From: Flavobacterium sp.
GTDB taxonomy: Bacteria > Bacteroidota > Bacteroidia > Flavobacteriales > Flavobacteriaceae
NCBI GenBank assembly: GCA_016714905.1
Contig: JADKBW010000008.1
Span: 1-64,000 of the forward strand
Length of the DNA: 64,000 nucleotides
Reading direction: 5' to 3'
A program made the translations under genes and the position numbers. The notes under the pieces were generated by a model, which was not told the DNA's origin, did no database searches, and saw nothing but the letters and a program-made list of their open reading frames with translations. Below, piece by piece: positions 9,901-19,660 of this stretch (position 1 is its first letter; every line of letters starts with the position of its first letter).

Positions 9901-11461
9901 CAGTTCTAAAAGCGAAATCATCCAATAAAAGGTCTCCGTTTAAATAGACATCTACCAAAGCTGCAGCAGCATCTGCTGAGTTATGAATGACTTGAACTCG
10001 GGCAGTTGGAGGCGGTGGTATTAGAGGCAATGGAATTAAATTTCCACCATTGTGAGTTGCTACCCATAATCCAAATGCTGGCCCATTGCTATTTTGACTT
10101 GGATCCAAAAACCCGCTTGCCACTACAGTTAAAGCCTCGCCTTCGAAATTTAATGTATCTAATGGCGCCGCAAAAGTAGCAACCGTTACCGTTCCAGTTG
10201 CATCCTTTACAGCTAAAGTATAATCTGCCGTTGGTAATTCTAAATACCCTGAGGTGAAGTTTGGAAAAGAAATATCATCCACAATAGTTCCAGCAGGAAC
10301 ACTTGTTTCAACAACATCTACAGTTGGTGCATCAGTTGAACCATGATTTACCAATATATCTGTGTTCGCAGCATTAGAGGCTGTTTCCCTTCCTTGAGCA
10401 AATACTGATAACTCAAAGGGTTGCGATGGCGTATATCCAGTGGCACTTACAATCCCATTAGCAACAATTATATATTCGCCTCCAACGTCTAGCGTTGTTG
10501 TCAAGTTATAAATACTTTCTGCAACTGAAGTGCTTGTACTTGGCGCAATATCAATAGAAATTGGCGTACCAGCACTTAAATCAAGAAAAGGTGTAGCAGT
10601 TCTGAATGCGAAATCATCTAAAGCCAAATCTCCGTCAATGTAAACATCTACAAGTGCTGCAGCAGCATCAGGTGAATTATGAATTACTTGAACTCGCGCA
10701 TATTGCGATTGTCCCAAAGCAATTAGATTTCCTCCTGAAGGTAGTGCCACCCATAAACCAAAACCAGGACCATTGCTATTTTGTGATGGATTTACAAATC
10801 CACTAGCAACAACCGTAATTGCTTGTCCTTGCAAACCTAAACCTGCAAGTAAAACATCATAAGAAGATAACACGGTACTTCCGGTTTGATTTGTTACATC
10901 AATTGTATAATTACCCGTAGGCACTTCGATATAATTTGAACTGAAAGTTGGATAAAAAATATTGTCAACTAGCGTAGTTAGAGGGAGTACAGTAGTGTTT
11001 ACAATATCGTATGTTGCTCCATCTGTCACGCCATGACATACCAGAAGATCAGTATTTCCTGGGTTATTCGCTACTTCTCTTGCTTGAGCGTAAACCGTGA
11101 GTTCAAATGACTGAGAAGGAGTGTATCCAGTCGGACTCACAATTCCATTTGCTACCACCACATACGTTTCATTCGCAGAAAAAGAAACCACTGCGTTGTA
11201 GATACTTTCGGTGCTAGAAACACTGCTACCTGGCGCTATATCAATGCTAAGTGGAATTCCAGCGGGCACATCTGCAAAAGGTGTGGCGGTTCTAAAAGCA
11301 AAATCATCATACAATAATGTTCCGTTGACATAGACATCAACTATAGAAGCCGCAGCATCTGCTGAATTGTGTATGATTTGTACACGAGCGCTCTGCGACA
11401 GCGCGTTATTACCCATTAATAAGACAATGAGTAACATGACATGGTTGGTAAATTTCTTCAT
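6970..11461 (-). pseudogene. Secreted DUF4397 repeat protein with T9SS domain (six repeats), broken by four indels
   Basis: Rejoined, this encodes about 1,500 residues: signal peptide from ATG 11461 (MKKFTNHVMLLIVLLMG), six DUF4397 units of about 232 residues, and a T9SS sorting domain ending QQKIVVSKK at 6970. As given, it is split by a lost base near 9729-9739, a lost A in the run 9706-9709, an extra base near 8971-8978, and a lost A at 7128-7131. Each break is revealed by comparison with sister repeats inside the same gene, and reading resumes perfectly after each. The first two repeats differ most; repeats 3-5 are almost identical in DNA, which suggests recent expansion or gene conversion. 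Whether the breaks are real or are assembly errors in a repetitive gene is open. Confidence 0.85.
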
Positions 11462-11486
11462 GAATAAAATGTTTAGTTTTGAATTT

Positions 11487-11494
11487 CAAAAATA
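11487..11494 (-). promoter_or_regulatory. Possible -7 element for the six-repeat DUF4397 gene
   Basis: Minus-strand TATTTTTG fits TAnnTTTG about 26 bases before ATG 11461; the -33 element is not clear. The 270 AT-rich bases from here to 11765 separate two divergent genes and hold no other recognisable feature. Confidence 0.35.
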
Positions 11495-11765
11495 GTTTAA
11501 ACTTTTCTTCAAAATTATAGACAATACTGCTTTTTAGATATTTTTTAACGCCTGTGAAAAGATTATTTTTTGTTTAAGATTAAAAACCTTATTTAACCAA
11601 ATAAAATCGTTACAAAGTGCTGATATATAATAAGCGTTGCTATTAAACATTTTAAAATATTACTCGAACAGTTAATAATTTTCAAAACTATAAAAAACAA
11701 CTTCGTAATCAAAATTCTATTACTCAATAATATTGTTTTACTTTGTCTAGTAAACTTCCTCACGA

Positions 11766-12503
11766 ATGAAAATAAAACACTTTTTGCTTTTAATATGCTA
11801 CCTATTTCTTACTGTTGATTGCGGTACTAGAAAACCGCTCAAAGAAAACAAGACTGCAGTGGTAACACCTGCAGCTAAGCTGTCAAAAAATGAGTCGAGC
11901 AATTCTAAAGTGGAGTTAATCGAAATTCATAAAACGATACAAAATTTCGCTATAGACGACACTACATTTGTTAATCTCAAAGACTTTAGTTCTGATTTTG
12001 TCTATAATATGAAATATGCTAGTGAAGATAATTTTTTAAAATCAAAAGTGTATGATTGTGAAGCGTGTTACCTTCGATATAAAACGGTAAAATCGCTATT
12101 GAATGCAAATCAAAAGTTCCTGAAAAAAGGCTATCGGATTATGCTTTATGATTGCTACCGACCTTTGTCTATTCAGAAAAAAATGTTTGAAATTGTTGCC
12201 AATCCAAAATATGTTGCAGATCCCAAAAAAGGTTCCATACACAATCGAGGCGGCGCAGTCGATATTTCATTAGTCGATGCTACTGGAAAAGAATTGGATA
12301 TGGGAACAGCTTTCGATTTTTTTGGAGAAGAAGCAAGTCATGATTATGAAAACTTGTCAGAGGAAGTTAAAGCAAATCGCAAATTACTTCGCAAGATCAT
12401 GACACAAAACAATTTTAGAATCTTCGAAAGTGAATGGTGGCATTATAATTTAAAAAACGCTCATAAAGATCCAATTTCAAATTTTAAGTGGAATTGCAAT
12501 TAG
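11766..12503 (+). CDS. D-alanyl-D-alanine dipeptidase (VanX/DdpX family)
   Basis: A 245-residue zinc dipeptidase. The VanX signature S-x-H-x-x-G-x-A-x-D is present as SIHNRGGAVD (His159, Asp166), with Glu223 and His226 in ESEWWHY and the substrate-side Arg132 in DCYRP. The enzyme cleaves free D-Ala-D-Ala. A hydrophobic leader ending in LTVDC suggests a lipoprotein, although Asp before Cys is unusual for a lipobox. There is no vanA/vanH-type ligase or dehydrogenase nearby, so cell-wall recycling is more likely than glycopeptide resistance. Its last three codon bases overlap the convergent gene's stop. Confidence 0.88.
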   Translation: MKIKHFLLLICYLFLTVDCGTRKPLKENKTAVVTPAAKLSKNESSNSKVELIEIHKTIQNFAIDDTTFVNLKDFSSDFVYNMKYASEDNFLKSKVYDCEACYLRYKTVKSLLNANQKFLKKGYRIMLYDCYRPLSIQKKMFEIVANPKYVADPKKGSIHNRGGAVDISLVDATGKELDMGTAFDFFGEEASHDYENLSEEVKANRKLLRKIMTQNNFRIFESEWWHYNLKNAHKDPISNFKWNCN

Positions 12504-13075
12504 TTTTTTAATTCTAAGCAGTGCATAAAGTTCATAAAGTAAGATTCTGGCTGGTATACTTCGCTATTCAACTCTGACTTAAACTCTTTACGCATCACAA
12601 AATCAGCTACATCAGGAACAAATTTTACTCTAATAAAAGATATTTGAGATTGTTTCAAATTTTCATAGTCCGCTTTGTTGATATTAAAATACCCTGACAA
12701 GATACGATTGTTTAAACCTTTGTCGTCGCGAATCAAAGAGCCGCAGCTTTCTTCACTAGCAAAGGACAAGGTGATAATCTTATTGTTAATTAATTGCAAG
12801 AATATTTTTGAATTTTTATCTAAACATTTCGCCTTAACAAAATCAGCACTTTTTTCAATCATTTGTAAATTGAAAAAGGCTTTTTCATCGGTCAAGATTA
12901 AGGAGCCAAATAGGTAAGTCGCATTCCCTGCGAAGTTTTTTTCATACAATAAATACTCCTTTGTAGTTTTGTAACTACCGATAGAATCGATCACATTGGT
13001 AGTAAAATCACAAGGCTTTTGCGCAAAATTTGAAGTAATGGTCAGTAAAAAAATAAGGCATACTAAGTATTTCAT
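12500..13075 (-). CDS. Secreted hypothetical protein
   Basis: A 191-residue protein with a clear signal peptide (MKYLVCLIFLLTITSNFAQ). The mature part alternates beta-strand-like stretches and carries four cysteines that could form disulfides. I do not recognise a domain. Codon use and AT content match the neighbours. It converges on the dipeptidase gene with a 4-base overlap at the stops. Confidence 0.75.
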   Translation of the reverse strand: MKYLVCLIFLLTITSNFAQKPCDFTTNVIDSIGSYKTTKEYLLYEKNFAGNATYLFGSLILTDEKAFFNLQMIEKSADFVKAKCLDKNSKIFLQLINNKIITLSFASEESCGSLIRDDKGLNNRILSGYFNINKADYENLKQSQISFIRVKFVPDVADFVMRKEFKSELNSEVYQPESYFMNFMHCLELKN

Positions 13076-13189
13076 TGTCGATCTAAATTTTGCTGCAAAG
13101 TAAAACTATTTTATTATTATTTAAGTCCGTGCTGAAAAAACAATACAAATCACCTCCATCTAAAATTTTCCATTTTTTTCTAATTTGTT

Positions 13190-14260
13190 CTACGGAATCT
13201 GGAAAATTTCTAGTGCTAACGTTTGCCTTTTTCTCTCGAGAACTGCTTTCATTTCTTTCTTCTGATAGGGAATTATTTTCTCTATCTGAAAAACTCTTCC
13301 AGGAAACTGAATAATCGCGTCAGCAGTGTAAAGATGAGAGTTTACGTGCAATTTATCCAACCCAAACTGTATACTTATTTCATCAAAGCCTCCAGATTTC
13401 ATGATCGCACTGTTCGGCTCAAAAATATATTTTTTTGGAAGTGCATAAGTCGCAAAAGATTTGGTCGGAGTCCAGTTGAATTGGAACTTTTCGACATTTT
13501 CATCTCTAATATTTAACGCATGAATCACCGTCGGTTCATCATTTTCTTTGAAATTTCCCCAAAGGAGTTCTTTCACTTCATTATGCACTGCCACTATATG
13601 AATGGATTTTACAAATTTCAACTCTTGAAATCCTGCAGCAATATCTAATATCGGCGCGGTTTTAATCAAGATTTTTTTCGAATAGGAAAGATAATAATCG
13701 ATTAATTCAGGGACATTTGGCGTACAGTCTTTTAACATAAATACTTTCCCTTTAGCATCACTTCGACGAGATGGATCAATGTAAATCCAATCAAAGTGAT
13801 GTGCTTTGGTTTTTAAGACTGTTTCACTATCTGCCGCAATACATTCAACGTTGTGCACGTTCAATTGATTAAAATTATGTGCTACGATTTTCGATAACTC
13901 CTCGTTTATTTCGCAGTGGATCACTGAATTAAATTTCTTGGCAAAATAATAGGCATCAACGCCGAATCCACCAGTCAAATCTACTATTGATTCACCAGCA
14001 ACTAAAGACGCTTTGTACGCCGCAGTAATTTCTGAAGAAGTTTGCTCGATTGAAATTTTTTGGGGAAAGACAACTCCGGCAGTATTAAACCAGCTCGGTA
14101 ATTTATTTTCCGATTTTTGTCTGCATTCAATCTGCTCGAGAATTGAGGTCCATTTTACCAAAGGAAAAGGATTGTTCATCAATGCCAGTTTGGTAATTGA
14201 TGCCTTCAAATTGGCTTTAATAAATTCTTGAATTTCAGGCTGAAGAATTGGAAAATTCAA
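13190..14260 (-). CDS. Class I SAM-dependent methyltransferase with THUMP-like domain
   Basis: A 356-residue protein. The SAM-binding motif is VDLTGGFGVDAYYFA (about residues 98-112), and a DPSRR motif in DWIYIDPSRR occupies the catalytic-loop position. The C-terminal part, with KKYIFEPNSAIMKSG, resembles the THUMP-like domain of a Bacteroidetes methyltransferase family thought to act on RNA. The substrate is unknown. The start is TTG 14260, placed two bases after the stop of the upstream permease gene, which implies translational coupling. Confidence 0.8.
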   Translation of the reverse strand: MNFPILQPEIQEFIKANLKASITKLALMNNPFPLVKWTSILEQIECRQKSENKLPSWFNTAGVVFPQKISIEQTSSEITAAYKASLVAGESIVDLTGGFGVDAYYFAKKFNSVIHCEINEELSKIVAHNFNQLNVHNVECIAADSETVLKTKAHHFDWIYIDPSRRSDAKGKVFMLKDCTPNVPELIDYYLSYSKKILIKTAPILDIAAGFQELKFVKSIHIVAVHNEVKELLWGNFKENDEPTVIHALNIRDENVEKFQFNWTPTKSFATYALPKKYIFEPNSAIMKSGGFDEISIQFGLDKLHVNSHLYTADAIIQFPGRVFQIEKIIPYQKKEMKAVLERKRQTLALEIFQIP

Positions 14261-14262
14261 AG

Positions 14263-15351
14263 CTAAATGTTTTTGGTCAACAATTGAATAACGATATTGT
14301 TGGGGAAAAATTCCTTTCCAACCACTTTAAGAATCGTATAAAGAGGAACGGCAATGATCATCCCAACGATACCTGAAAGGAAACCTGCAATCAGTATGAC
14401 CAAGAAAATTTCTAATGGATGTGAACTAACGCTTTTTGAAAAAATAATTGGTTGCGACAGGTTGTTGTCTATCAATTGTACAATCCAAAAACCAATCAAT
14501 ACATAAATAGTAACCGGAAGCACTTCACTTTGGAAGTCATTTCCTAAGTAATTCAGCATGGTCAATAGTGCCGCCAAAACAGAAGCAATCAACGGCCCTA
14601 AATAAGGAACAATGTTTAAGATAGCACATAAGAAAGCAATCACAATAGCATTTTGAATTCCAAATATTAATAAAACAATCAGATACAATACAAATACAAT
14701 TAAAAGTTGCAGTAGCAAACCAATAAAGTATCGCGATAGCAAGTGATTAATCTTATCAAGCGAATTTAAAATCTGCGTTTCATGACTGTCAGGAATAATT
14801 TTCTTGAAGGCAAGGATAAAAAGAATACGATCTTTTAAAAAGAAGAAAGTGATAAACAAAACTGCTACTAATCCGATTCCAAAACCACTCACAAAATTGA
14901 TTACAGCATTCAGAAAATTTGGAATAAAATCAAAACTAATCAATGAAGATAATTTAGTTTGGTCGAAAACTATTTTTGAGTCGATGTTGTGGCTTTCCAG
15001 AAAAACAGCAATCTGATTGAGTAGGTGGAGGATGTCTTTCTCAATTTGAGCGGTATTGAGCAATGATAAATTTTGTCCTTGATTAATAATTAGCGGAACA
15101 AACAACGATATCAATCCAAGTAATAACAATACAAAAACTGAAATGGTAGCAATCGTTGCCAATAGATGATTGAATTTCAGTCGGTTTTTGAAGAAATCTA
15201 GAATTGGATTTCCAATTAAGGTTGTGATTAATGCCACCACAAGGTAGACGATAATCGTTTGTATTTGAAAAAGTAAATAGAGCAAAAGTGCAATGGCAAC
15301 TAAAACTCCAACCGACTTCAAAATTCCGATGGCTATTACTCTAGAAGTCAT
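14263..15351 (-). CDS. AI-2E family transporter (PerM-like permease)
   Basis: A 362-residue integral membrane protein with about eight hydrophobic segments and the conserved family stretch LNIVPYLGPLIASVLAALLT, plus a C-terminal VGMIIAVPLYTILK. The family was named for proposed export of autoinducer-2, but members also act as Na+/H+ antiporters or permeases of unknown substrate. It is the fifth gene in the minus-strand block that begins with tsaD. Confidence 0.88.
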   Translation of the reverse strand: MTSRVIAIGILKSVGVLVAIALLLYLLFQIQTIIVYLVVALITTLIGNPILDFFKNRLKFNHLLATIATISVFVLLLLGLISLFVPLIINQGQNLSLLNTAQIEKDILHLLNQIAVFLESHNIDSKIVFDQTKLSSLISFDFIPNFLNAVINFVSGFGIGLVAVLFITFFFLKDRILFILAFKKIIPDSHETQILNSLDKINHLLSRYFIGLLLQLLIVFVLYLIVLLIFGIQNAIVIAFLCAILNIVPYLGPLIASVLAALLTMLNYLGNDFQSEVLPVTIYVLIGFWIVQLIDNNLSQPIIFSKSVSSHPLEIFLVILIAGFLSGIVGMIIAVPLYTILKVVGKEFFPNNIVIQLLTKNI

Positions 15352-15362
15352 AAATCTTGTAA

Positions 15363-16007
15363 TTAATTATTAAAAATATAACTCAAAATATTGGCACCCA
15401 TTTTCAAAGCTTTTAGTCGAACCTCTGCAGGATTATTATGCACTTCTGCGTCTTCCCAACCATCACCTAAGTCGGTTTGAAAAGTGTATAAAAGCACCAA
15501 TCTTGAGTCGACAAAAATCCCAAAAGCTTGAGGCCTTTTTCCGTCATGCTCATGAATTTTAGGAATGCCGCTGGGGAACGAATATGGTTTTTGAAAAATA
15601 GGATGATTCGCTGGAATTTCAACCAGTTCATTGTTAGGCATCAATTTCTTTATCTCTTTGCGAATAAATTCATCCATCCCATAATTATCATCAATGTGCA
15701 AGAATCCGCCCGACGACAGATAGTTTCGTAAATTAATTTGGTCCGCCTCAGAAAAAACGACATTGCCATGGCCTGTCATATGAACAAAAGGATAGGAGAA
15801 AAGATCTGGACTTCGTGGTTCTACCAGTCCCGGTTTTACCTTTAATCGTGTTCCAATATTTTGATTGCAAAATTTGATCAAATTGGGTAAAGACGTTGGA
15901 TTGGCGTACCAATCACCACCGCCACTATATTTTAGTAACGCTATTTCCTGCGAAGTACATAAGTTGAAAACAAAAAGAAAAAAAATACAATTTTCTTCAT
16001 AAGTCAA
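15363..16007 (-). CDS. DUF4159 domain protein, signal peptide out of frame
   Basis: About 214 residues. The DUF4159 core contains KYSGGGDWYANP, PFVHMTGHGNVVFS and GGFLHIDDNYGMD; family members occur beside large membrane-protein operons and resemble a glutamine-amidotransferase-like fold. The in-frame start is a TTG at 16007 that gives a poor leader. A better ATG at 16000 with the leader MKKIVFF is one base out of frame; restoring one T in the 8-base run at 15978-15985 joins it to FVFNLCTSQEIALL, a normal signal peptide. It abuts the upstream T9SS gene with no spacer. Confidence 0.82.
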   Translation of the reverse strand: MTYEENCIFFLFVFNLCTSQEIALLKYSGGGDWYANPTSLPNLIKFCNQNIGTRLKVKPGLVEPRSPDLFSYPFVHMTGHGNVVFSEADQINLRNYLSSGGFLHIDDNYGMDEFIRKEIKKLMPNNELVEIPANHPIFQKPYSFPSGIPKIHEHDGKRPQAFGIFVDSRLVLLYTFQTDLGDGWEDAEVHNNPAEVRLKALKMGANILSYIFNN

Positions 16008-17777
16008 TTACTCTTTAACAATCTTGATTGTTTTGATACTGTTCGAAGCGTTTAATCTTAAAAAATACAAACCGTTTGGCAACTGAGAAATCGTCAATTT
16101 GGTTTCTTTTTCGTTTGGATTGACAGCGAATATTTCTTGTCCAATGGCATTTGAAATTTGAATTGATTGAATCACATTTTTACATGAAATAGTAATCGAT
16201 TCAGTCGCGGGATTTGGATAAACCTGAAAAGCACTATTCGAAAAATCTACTGCATTCAAAACCAAATTTACAGTGATTGCCAATCGATTAGAATTGACAT
16301 TTCTGCTTTCGCAACCACCAATACTTTGGGAAACATAGTAAGTCGCGCCGTCTTGTAATAGGGTAGAAGTTGGCAGTATATTACCTTCTGTTGCAGCATC
16401 GTACCAAGTTAAATTTTCACCCTCTACAACCAGATTTTCTAATGTTTGACCAGCACTAAAACTTTGCAAACTATTTCCAGTTGGAGGATTTACTGCAGGA
16501 ATAATAATTAATTGAAAAGGTTTGATATAGCGACAACCTGTTTGAAAATTTTCCTGAATTGCGGCATAAATCGTCTTGTTTTCGGTAAAAGAGTATGCAT
16601 TAACATTAGAAATATTATTTGACGCGCCGTTTTCAGCGTCGGTCATATTTTCGTAATAAGTTACTTCGAAATCTAATGGATTCAATGCTTCCAGTATAAT
16701 ATTCGTATTAGATCCTAAATTTGCTACATAAACAAACGGCGATTCAGTACAAAATATCAAATCTTGTGGACTAGCAAAGGCGGGCTCTGCAACTAATAAT
16801 TGATTAACTTCATTAGATATTACTGTAGTTTGAGATGCATCACAATTAGAAATTGACATTTGAACGCTGTAAGAATCAGCAGCAGTAGGACAAACTAATA
16901 AACTATCATTAAATGCATCAGCTATTAATAGCCCATTGTTATACCATGAAAATGATGCTGGAATATTTCCACCATTAGGAGAGATTCTCCACGCCTCATT
17001 TAGCGTATTCCATGTTCCAGTATTTCGACCTGGAGGTGCATATGCTATAGTTCCAGCTTGATTTTGAATTCCAATAAGTCCCGAACCAGAATTCCAAGTT
17101 GTACAAGAAGTTCTGCTTTTTACATAAACATCAATAACGTTAGTGGTTTCATGAAGCACAATTTGAGAAGTTTGTAGCCCAACAGAACTATTGCATGCGT
17201 ATTGCGGCAATTCATTAAAATTGACTACAAAAACTCTATTCGGAGCTGCATTAACTCCAGTATCCAAAATAAAATAATTTACATTTTGAATCTGTGGATC
17301 AACTACTGGCGGTGATGCGATATTGGTGTCTTGATACACACCATAAATTGCATTCTTAATTGGAAATCCTGCTGCAGGAATGGTAGCAGTAAAAGGCCAA
17401 TTACAATATCCTAGAGGAACCTGTGGTCCGATATCAAAAGTAATTACACCATTGGTACCTACTAGTAAATTATTGTAGCAATTTCCATAAAAATTAAAAG
17501 TGAAAGGTAACGTGACAATTGGAGACCAACTATCATCACCGGTAGCGGTAATCATTGTACCTCCTGTAAATGGAAAAATAGAACTAAATGGAATACTATT
17601 GATTACGTAATCCGTAGTGGTTCTAATTGTTGAATATTCTGTAGTCAATTCAATGCAGTTTCCTTGAGAACAAATGGGTTCTGGCTCTTGAATAGTAATA
17701 AATGCTATAGGTGTTTCTTGAGCCACTGCAAAAAAACTAATTGCAAACAGTTGAATAGAGAGGTAGAGGTTTTTCAT
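16008..17777 (-). CDS. Secreted protein with Ig-like regions and T9SS sorting domain
   Basis: A 589-residue protein with a signal peptide (to about residue 20, FFAVAQE), a beta-rich N-terminal part with the PLPFTFNFYGNCYNNLLVG type of sequence, Ig/PKD-like segments in the middle, and a C-terminal T9SS type A domain (YPNPATESITISCK to IKTIKIVKE). It should be secreted by T9SS. The exact role is unknown. It lies 14 bases after rsmE and directly before the DUF4159 gene, so it is probably co-transcribed with both. Confidence 0.88.
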   Translation of the reverse strand: MKNLYLSIQLFAISFFAVAQETPIAFITIQEPEPICSQGNCIELTTEYSTIRTTTDYVINSIPFSSIFPFTGGTMITATGDDSWSPIVTLPFTFNFYGNCYNNLLVGTNGVITFDIGPQVPLGYCNWPFTATIPAAGFPIKNAIYGVYQDTNIASPPVVDPQIQNVNYFILDTGVNAAPNRVFVVNFNELPQYACNSSVGLQTSQIVLHETTNVIDVYVKSRTSCTTWNSGSGLIGIQNQAGTIAYAPPGRNTGTWNTLNEAWRISPNGGNIPASFSWYNNGLLIADAFNDSLLVCPTAADSYSVQMSISNCDASQTTVISNEVNQLLVAEPAFASPQDLIFCTESPFVYVANLGSNTNIILEALNPLDFEVTYYENMTDAENGASNNISNVNAYSFTENKTIYAAIQENFQTGCRYIKPFQLIIIPAVNPPTGNSLQSFSAGQTLENLVVEGENLTWYDAATEGNILPTSTLLQDGATYYVSQSIGGCESRNVNSNRLAITVNLVLNAVDFSNSAFQVYPNPATESITISCKNVIQSIQISNAIGQEIFAVNPNEKETKLTISQLPNGLYFLRLNASNSIKTIKIVKE

Positions 17778-17791
17778 AATATCTTAATAAA

Positions 17792-18502
17792 TTAATAATT
17801 TTCATTTACAAACACCACACTATGACATGCAACAATTGCGGCGGTCTCAGTTCGCAGCCTAGTATTTCCCAAAGATACTGGAATGTATTTATTATCTGAC
17901 GCCATTTGAATTTCTTTTACAGAAAAATCGCCCTCCGGACCAATGAGTATAGTTACTTCAGTTCGCGGCTGCAAAAGATCTTTCAATAATTTTTTTTCAG
18001 TTTCTTCGCAATGTGCAATCAGCAATTGCCCTGAGAATTTATTCTTGATAAAGTCTTTAAAAAGAACTGGTTCATTCAATTTTGGTAAATAAAATTGATT
18101 GGATTGTTTCATGGCTGCCACTACTATTTTTTCGAAACGCTCCGTTTTTATATGCTTGCGTTCTGAATGCTCACAAATAATCGGTGTAATTTCGGAAACA
18201 CCAATTTCTGTAGCTTTCTCTAAAAACCACTCAAAACGATCGTTCATTTTGGTTGGCGCTACAGCAAGATGCAAATAAACATTTGGGCGTTCTGATTGAT
18301 TGAAACTCACAATTGCCACAGTGCACTTTGTTTCAATGGCAAGTACAATACTACATTCAAATAAAAAACCTAAACCATTAGTAACGAAAAGTATATCGCC
18401 GTCCTTTTTTCTTAGTACTTTAATAATGTGTTTGCTTTCTTCTCGGTCAAAAGTGAACTCTTTTGTATTTTCAGAAATCGCTGGATTGTAAAATAGTTGC
18501 AT
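17792..18502 (-). CDS. rsmE: 16S rRNA (uracil(1498)-N(3))-methyltransferase
   Basis: A 236-residue SPOUT-class methyltransferase. It shows the RsmE signatures FTFDREESKHIIKVLR at the N-terminus, EKATEIGVSEITPI in the middle, and the trefoil-knot SAM site LIGPEGDFSVKE followed by SLGNTRLRTETAA. RsmE methylates U1498 of 16S rRNA in the decoding region. It starts two bases after tsaD ends, so the two are translated from one message. Confidence 0.95.
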   Translation of the reverse strand: MQLFYNPAISENTKEFTFDREESKHIIKVLRKKDGDILFVTNGLGFLFECSIVLAIETKCTVAIVSFNQSERPNVYLHLAVAPTKMNDRFEWFLEKATEIGVSEITPIICEHSERKHIKTERFEKIVVAAMKQSNQFYLPKLNEPVLFKDFIKNKFSGQLLIAHCEETEKKLLKDLLQPRTEVTILIGPEGDFSVKEIQMASDNKYIPVSLGNTRLRTETAAIVACHSVVFVNENY

Positions 18503-18504
18503 AA

Positions 18505-19527
18505 CTAAAATGAAATTCTGGCTTTAGAAACGACCTTAGAGGTTTCGAAATTATCAATTAAAAACTTTTGGTAACCCACAATTCCGATCATTGCAGCGTT
18601 GTCTGTTGTGTATTCAAATTTTGGAATGAAAGTCTTCCATCCATATTTTTCTTCTGCCTCCTTTAATGTCTTTCTGATTCCAGAATTTGCAGAGACACCG
18701 CCGCCAATGGCGACCTGTTTGATTCCAGTTTCCTTAACGGCTAATTGGAGTTTTTCCATCAAAATTTCAATAATGGTATTTTGAATCGATGCACAAATAT
18801 CATCAATATTTTCTGCAATAAAATCGGGGTTTTCCGAAGTTTTCTTTTGTATAAAATATAAAATTGCTGTTTTTAATCCTGAAAAACTAAAGTCTAAATG
18901 AGACACTTTTGGTTTCGTAAAAGTGAATGCTTTTGGATTGCCTTTTTGTGCATGTTTATCCACTAAAGGGCCGCCAGGATAGGGAAGTCCCAATATTTTT
19001 GCACTTTTATCGAATGCTTCGCCCACGGCATCATCCGTTGTTTCTCCGATGATTTCCATATCAAAAAAATCATTGACACGCACAATTTGTGTATGCCCAC
19101 CGGAAATAGTTAAAGCAAGAAAAGGGAATGTTGGTTTATCAAATCCTTCTTCATCGATAAAGTGCGCCAAAATATGCGCTTGCATATGATTGACTGCGAT
19201 CAATGGAATTTTCAATGCAATTGCCATTGATTTTGCAAATGAACTCCCTACCAACAAGGAACCCATCAGTCCTGGACCTTGGGTAAAGGCTATTGCAGAC
19301 AAATCCTCTTTCTGAATCCCAGCTTTCTTTAGAGCAACATCAATAACGGGAACAATATTCAACTGATGCGCACGTGAAGCCAATTCAGGAACAACACCAC
19401 CAAATTCATTATGAATTAACTGATTAGCAACAACATTAGACAATACTTTGTCGTTTTGAAGTATGGCTGCGGCTGTGTCGTCGCATGAACTTTCAATTGC
19501 TAAAATAAAAACTGATTTCTTAGGCAT
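18505..19527 (-). CDS. tsaD: tRNA N6-adenosine threonylcarbamoyltransferase
   Basis: About 340 residues. It shows the ASKHA-fold motif AIESSCDDTA, the metal-binding HMQAH, LTISGGHTQIV and VGEAFDKSAK, all diagnostic of TsaD/Gcp. With TsaB, TsaC and TsaE it makes t6A37 in ANN-reading tRNAs and is essential in most bacteria. ATG 19527 is preferred; a TTG at 19539 would add four residues that family members lack. The gene heads a minus-strand operon and is divergent from tamB, an arrangement I recall from flavobacteria. Confidence 0.95.
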   Translation of the reverse strand: MPKKSVFILAIESSCDDTAAAILQNDKVLSNVVANQLIHNEFGGVVPELASRAHQLNIVPVIDVALKKAGIQKEDLSAIAFTQGPGLMGSLLVGSSFAKSMAIALKIPLIAVNHMQAHILAHFIDEEGFDKPTFPFLALTISGGHTQIVRVNDFFDMEIIGETTDDAVGEAFDKSAKILGLPYPGGPLVDKHAQKGNPKAFTFTKPKVSHLDFSFSGLKTAILYFIQKKTSENPDFIAENIDDICASIQNTIIEILMEKLQLAVKETGIKQVAIGGGVSANSGIRKTLKEAEEKYGWKTFIPKFEYTTDNAAMIGIVGYQKFLIDNFETSKVVSKARISF

Positions 19528-19660
19528 AAATACTTGCAATTTTTGAATAATATTTGACCAAATCCTGTCAAATTATTCTATTTTTACAGCGAAGCCAAAA
19601 TTAGCCTTTTTTTATCAATGGCAATTGATTCTCATTGGTAAATAATAAATATAATCCATA

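Noticed and set aside
11766..12503. Glycopeptide-resistance gene vanX
   Set aside because: Motifs fit the family, but no ligase, dehydrogenase or regulator genes are near and a recycling role is simpler.
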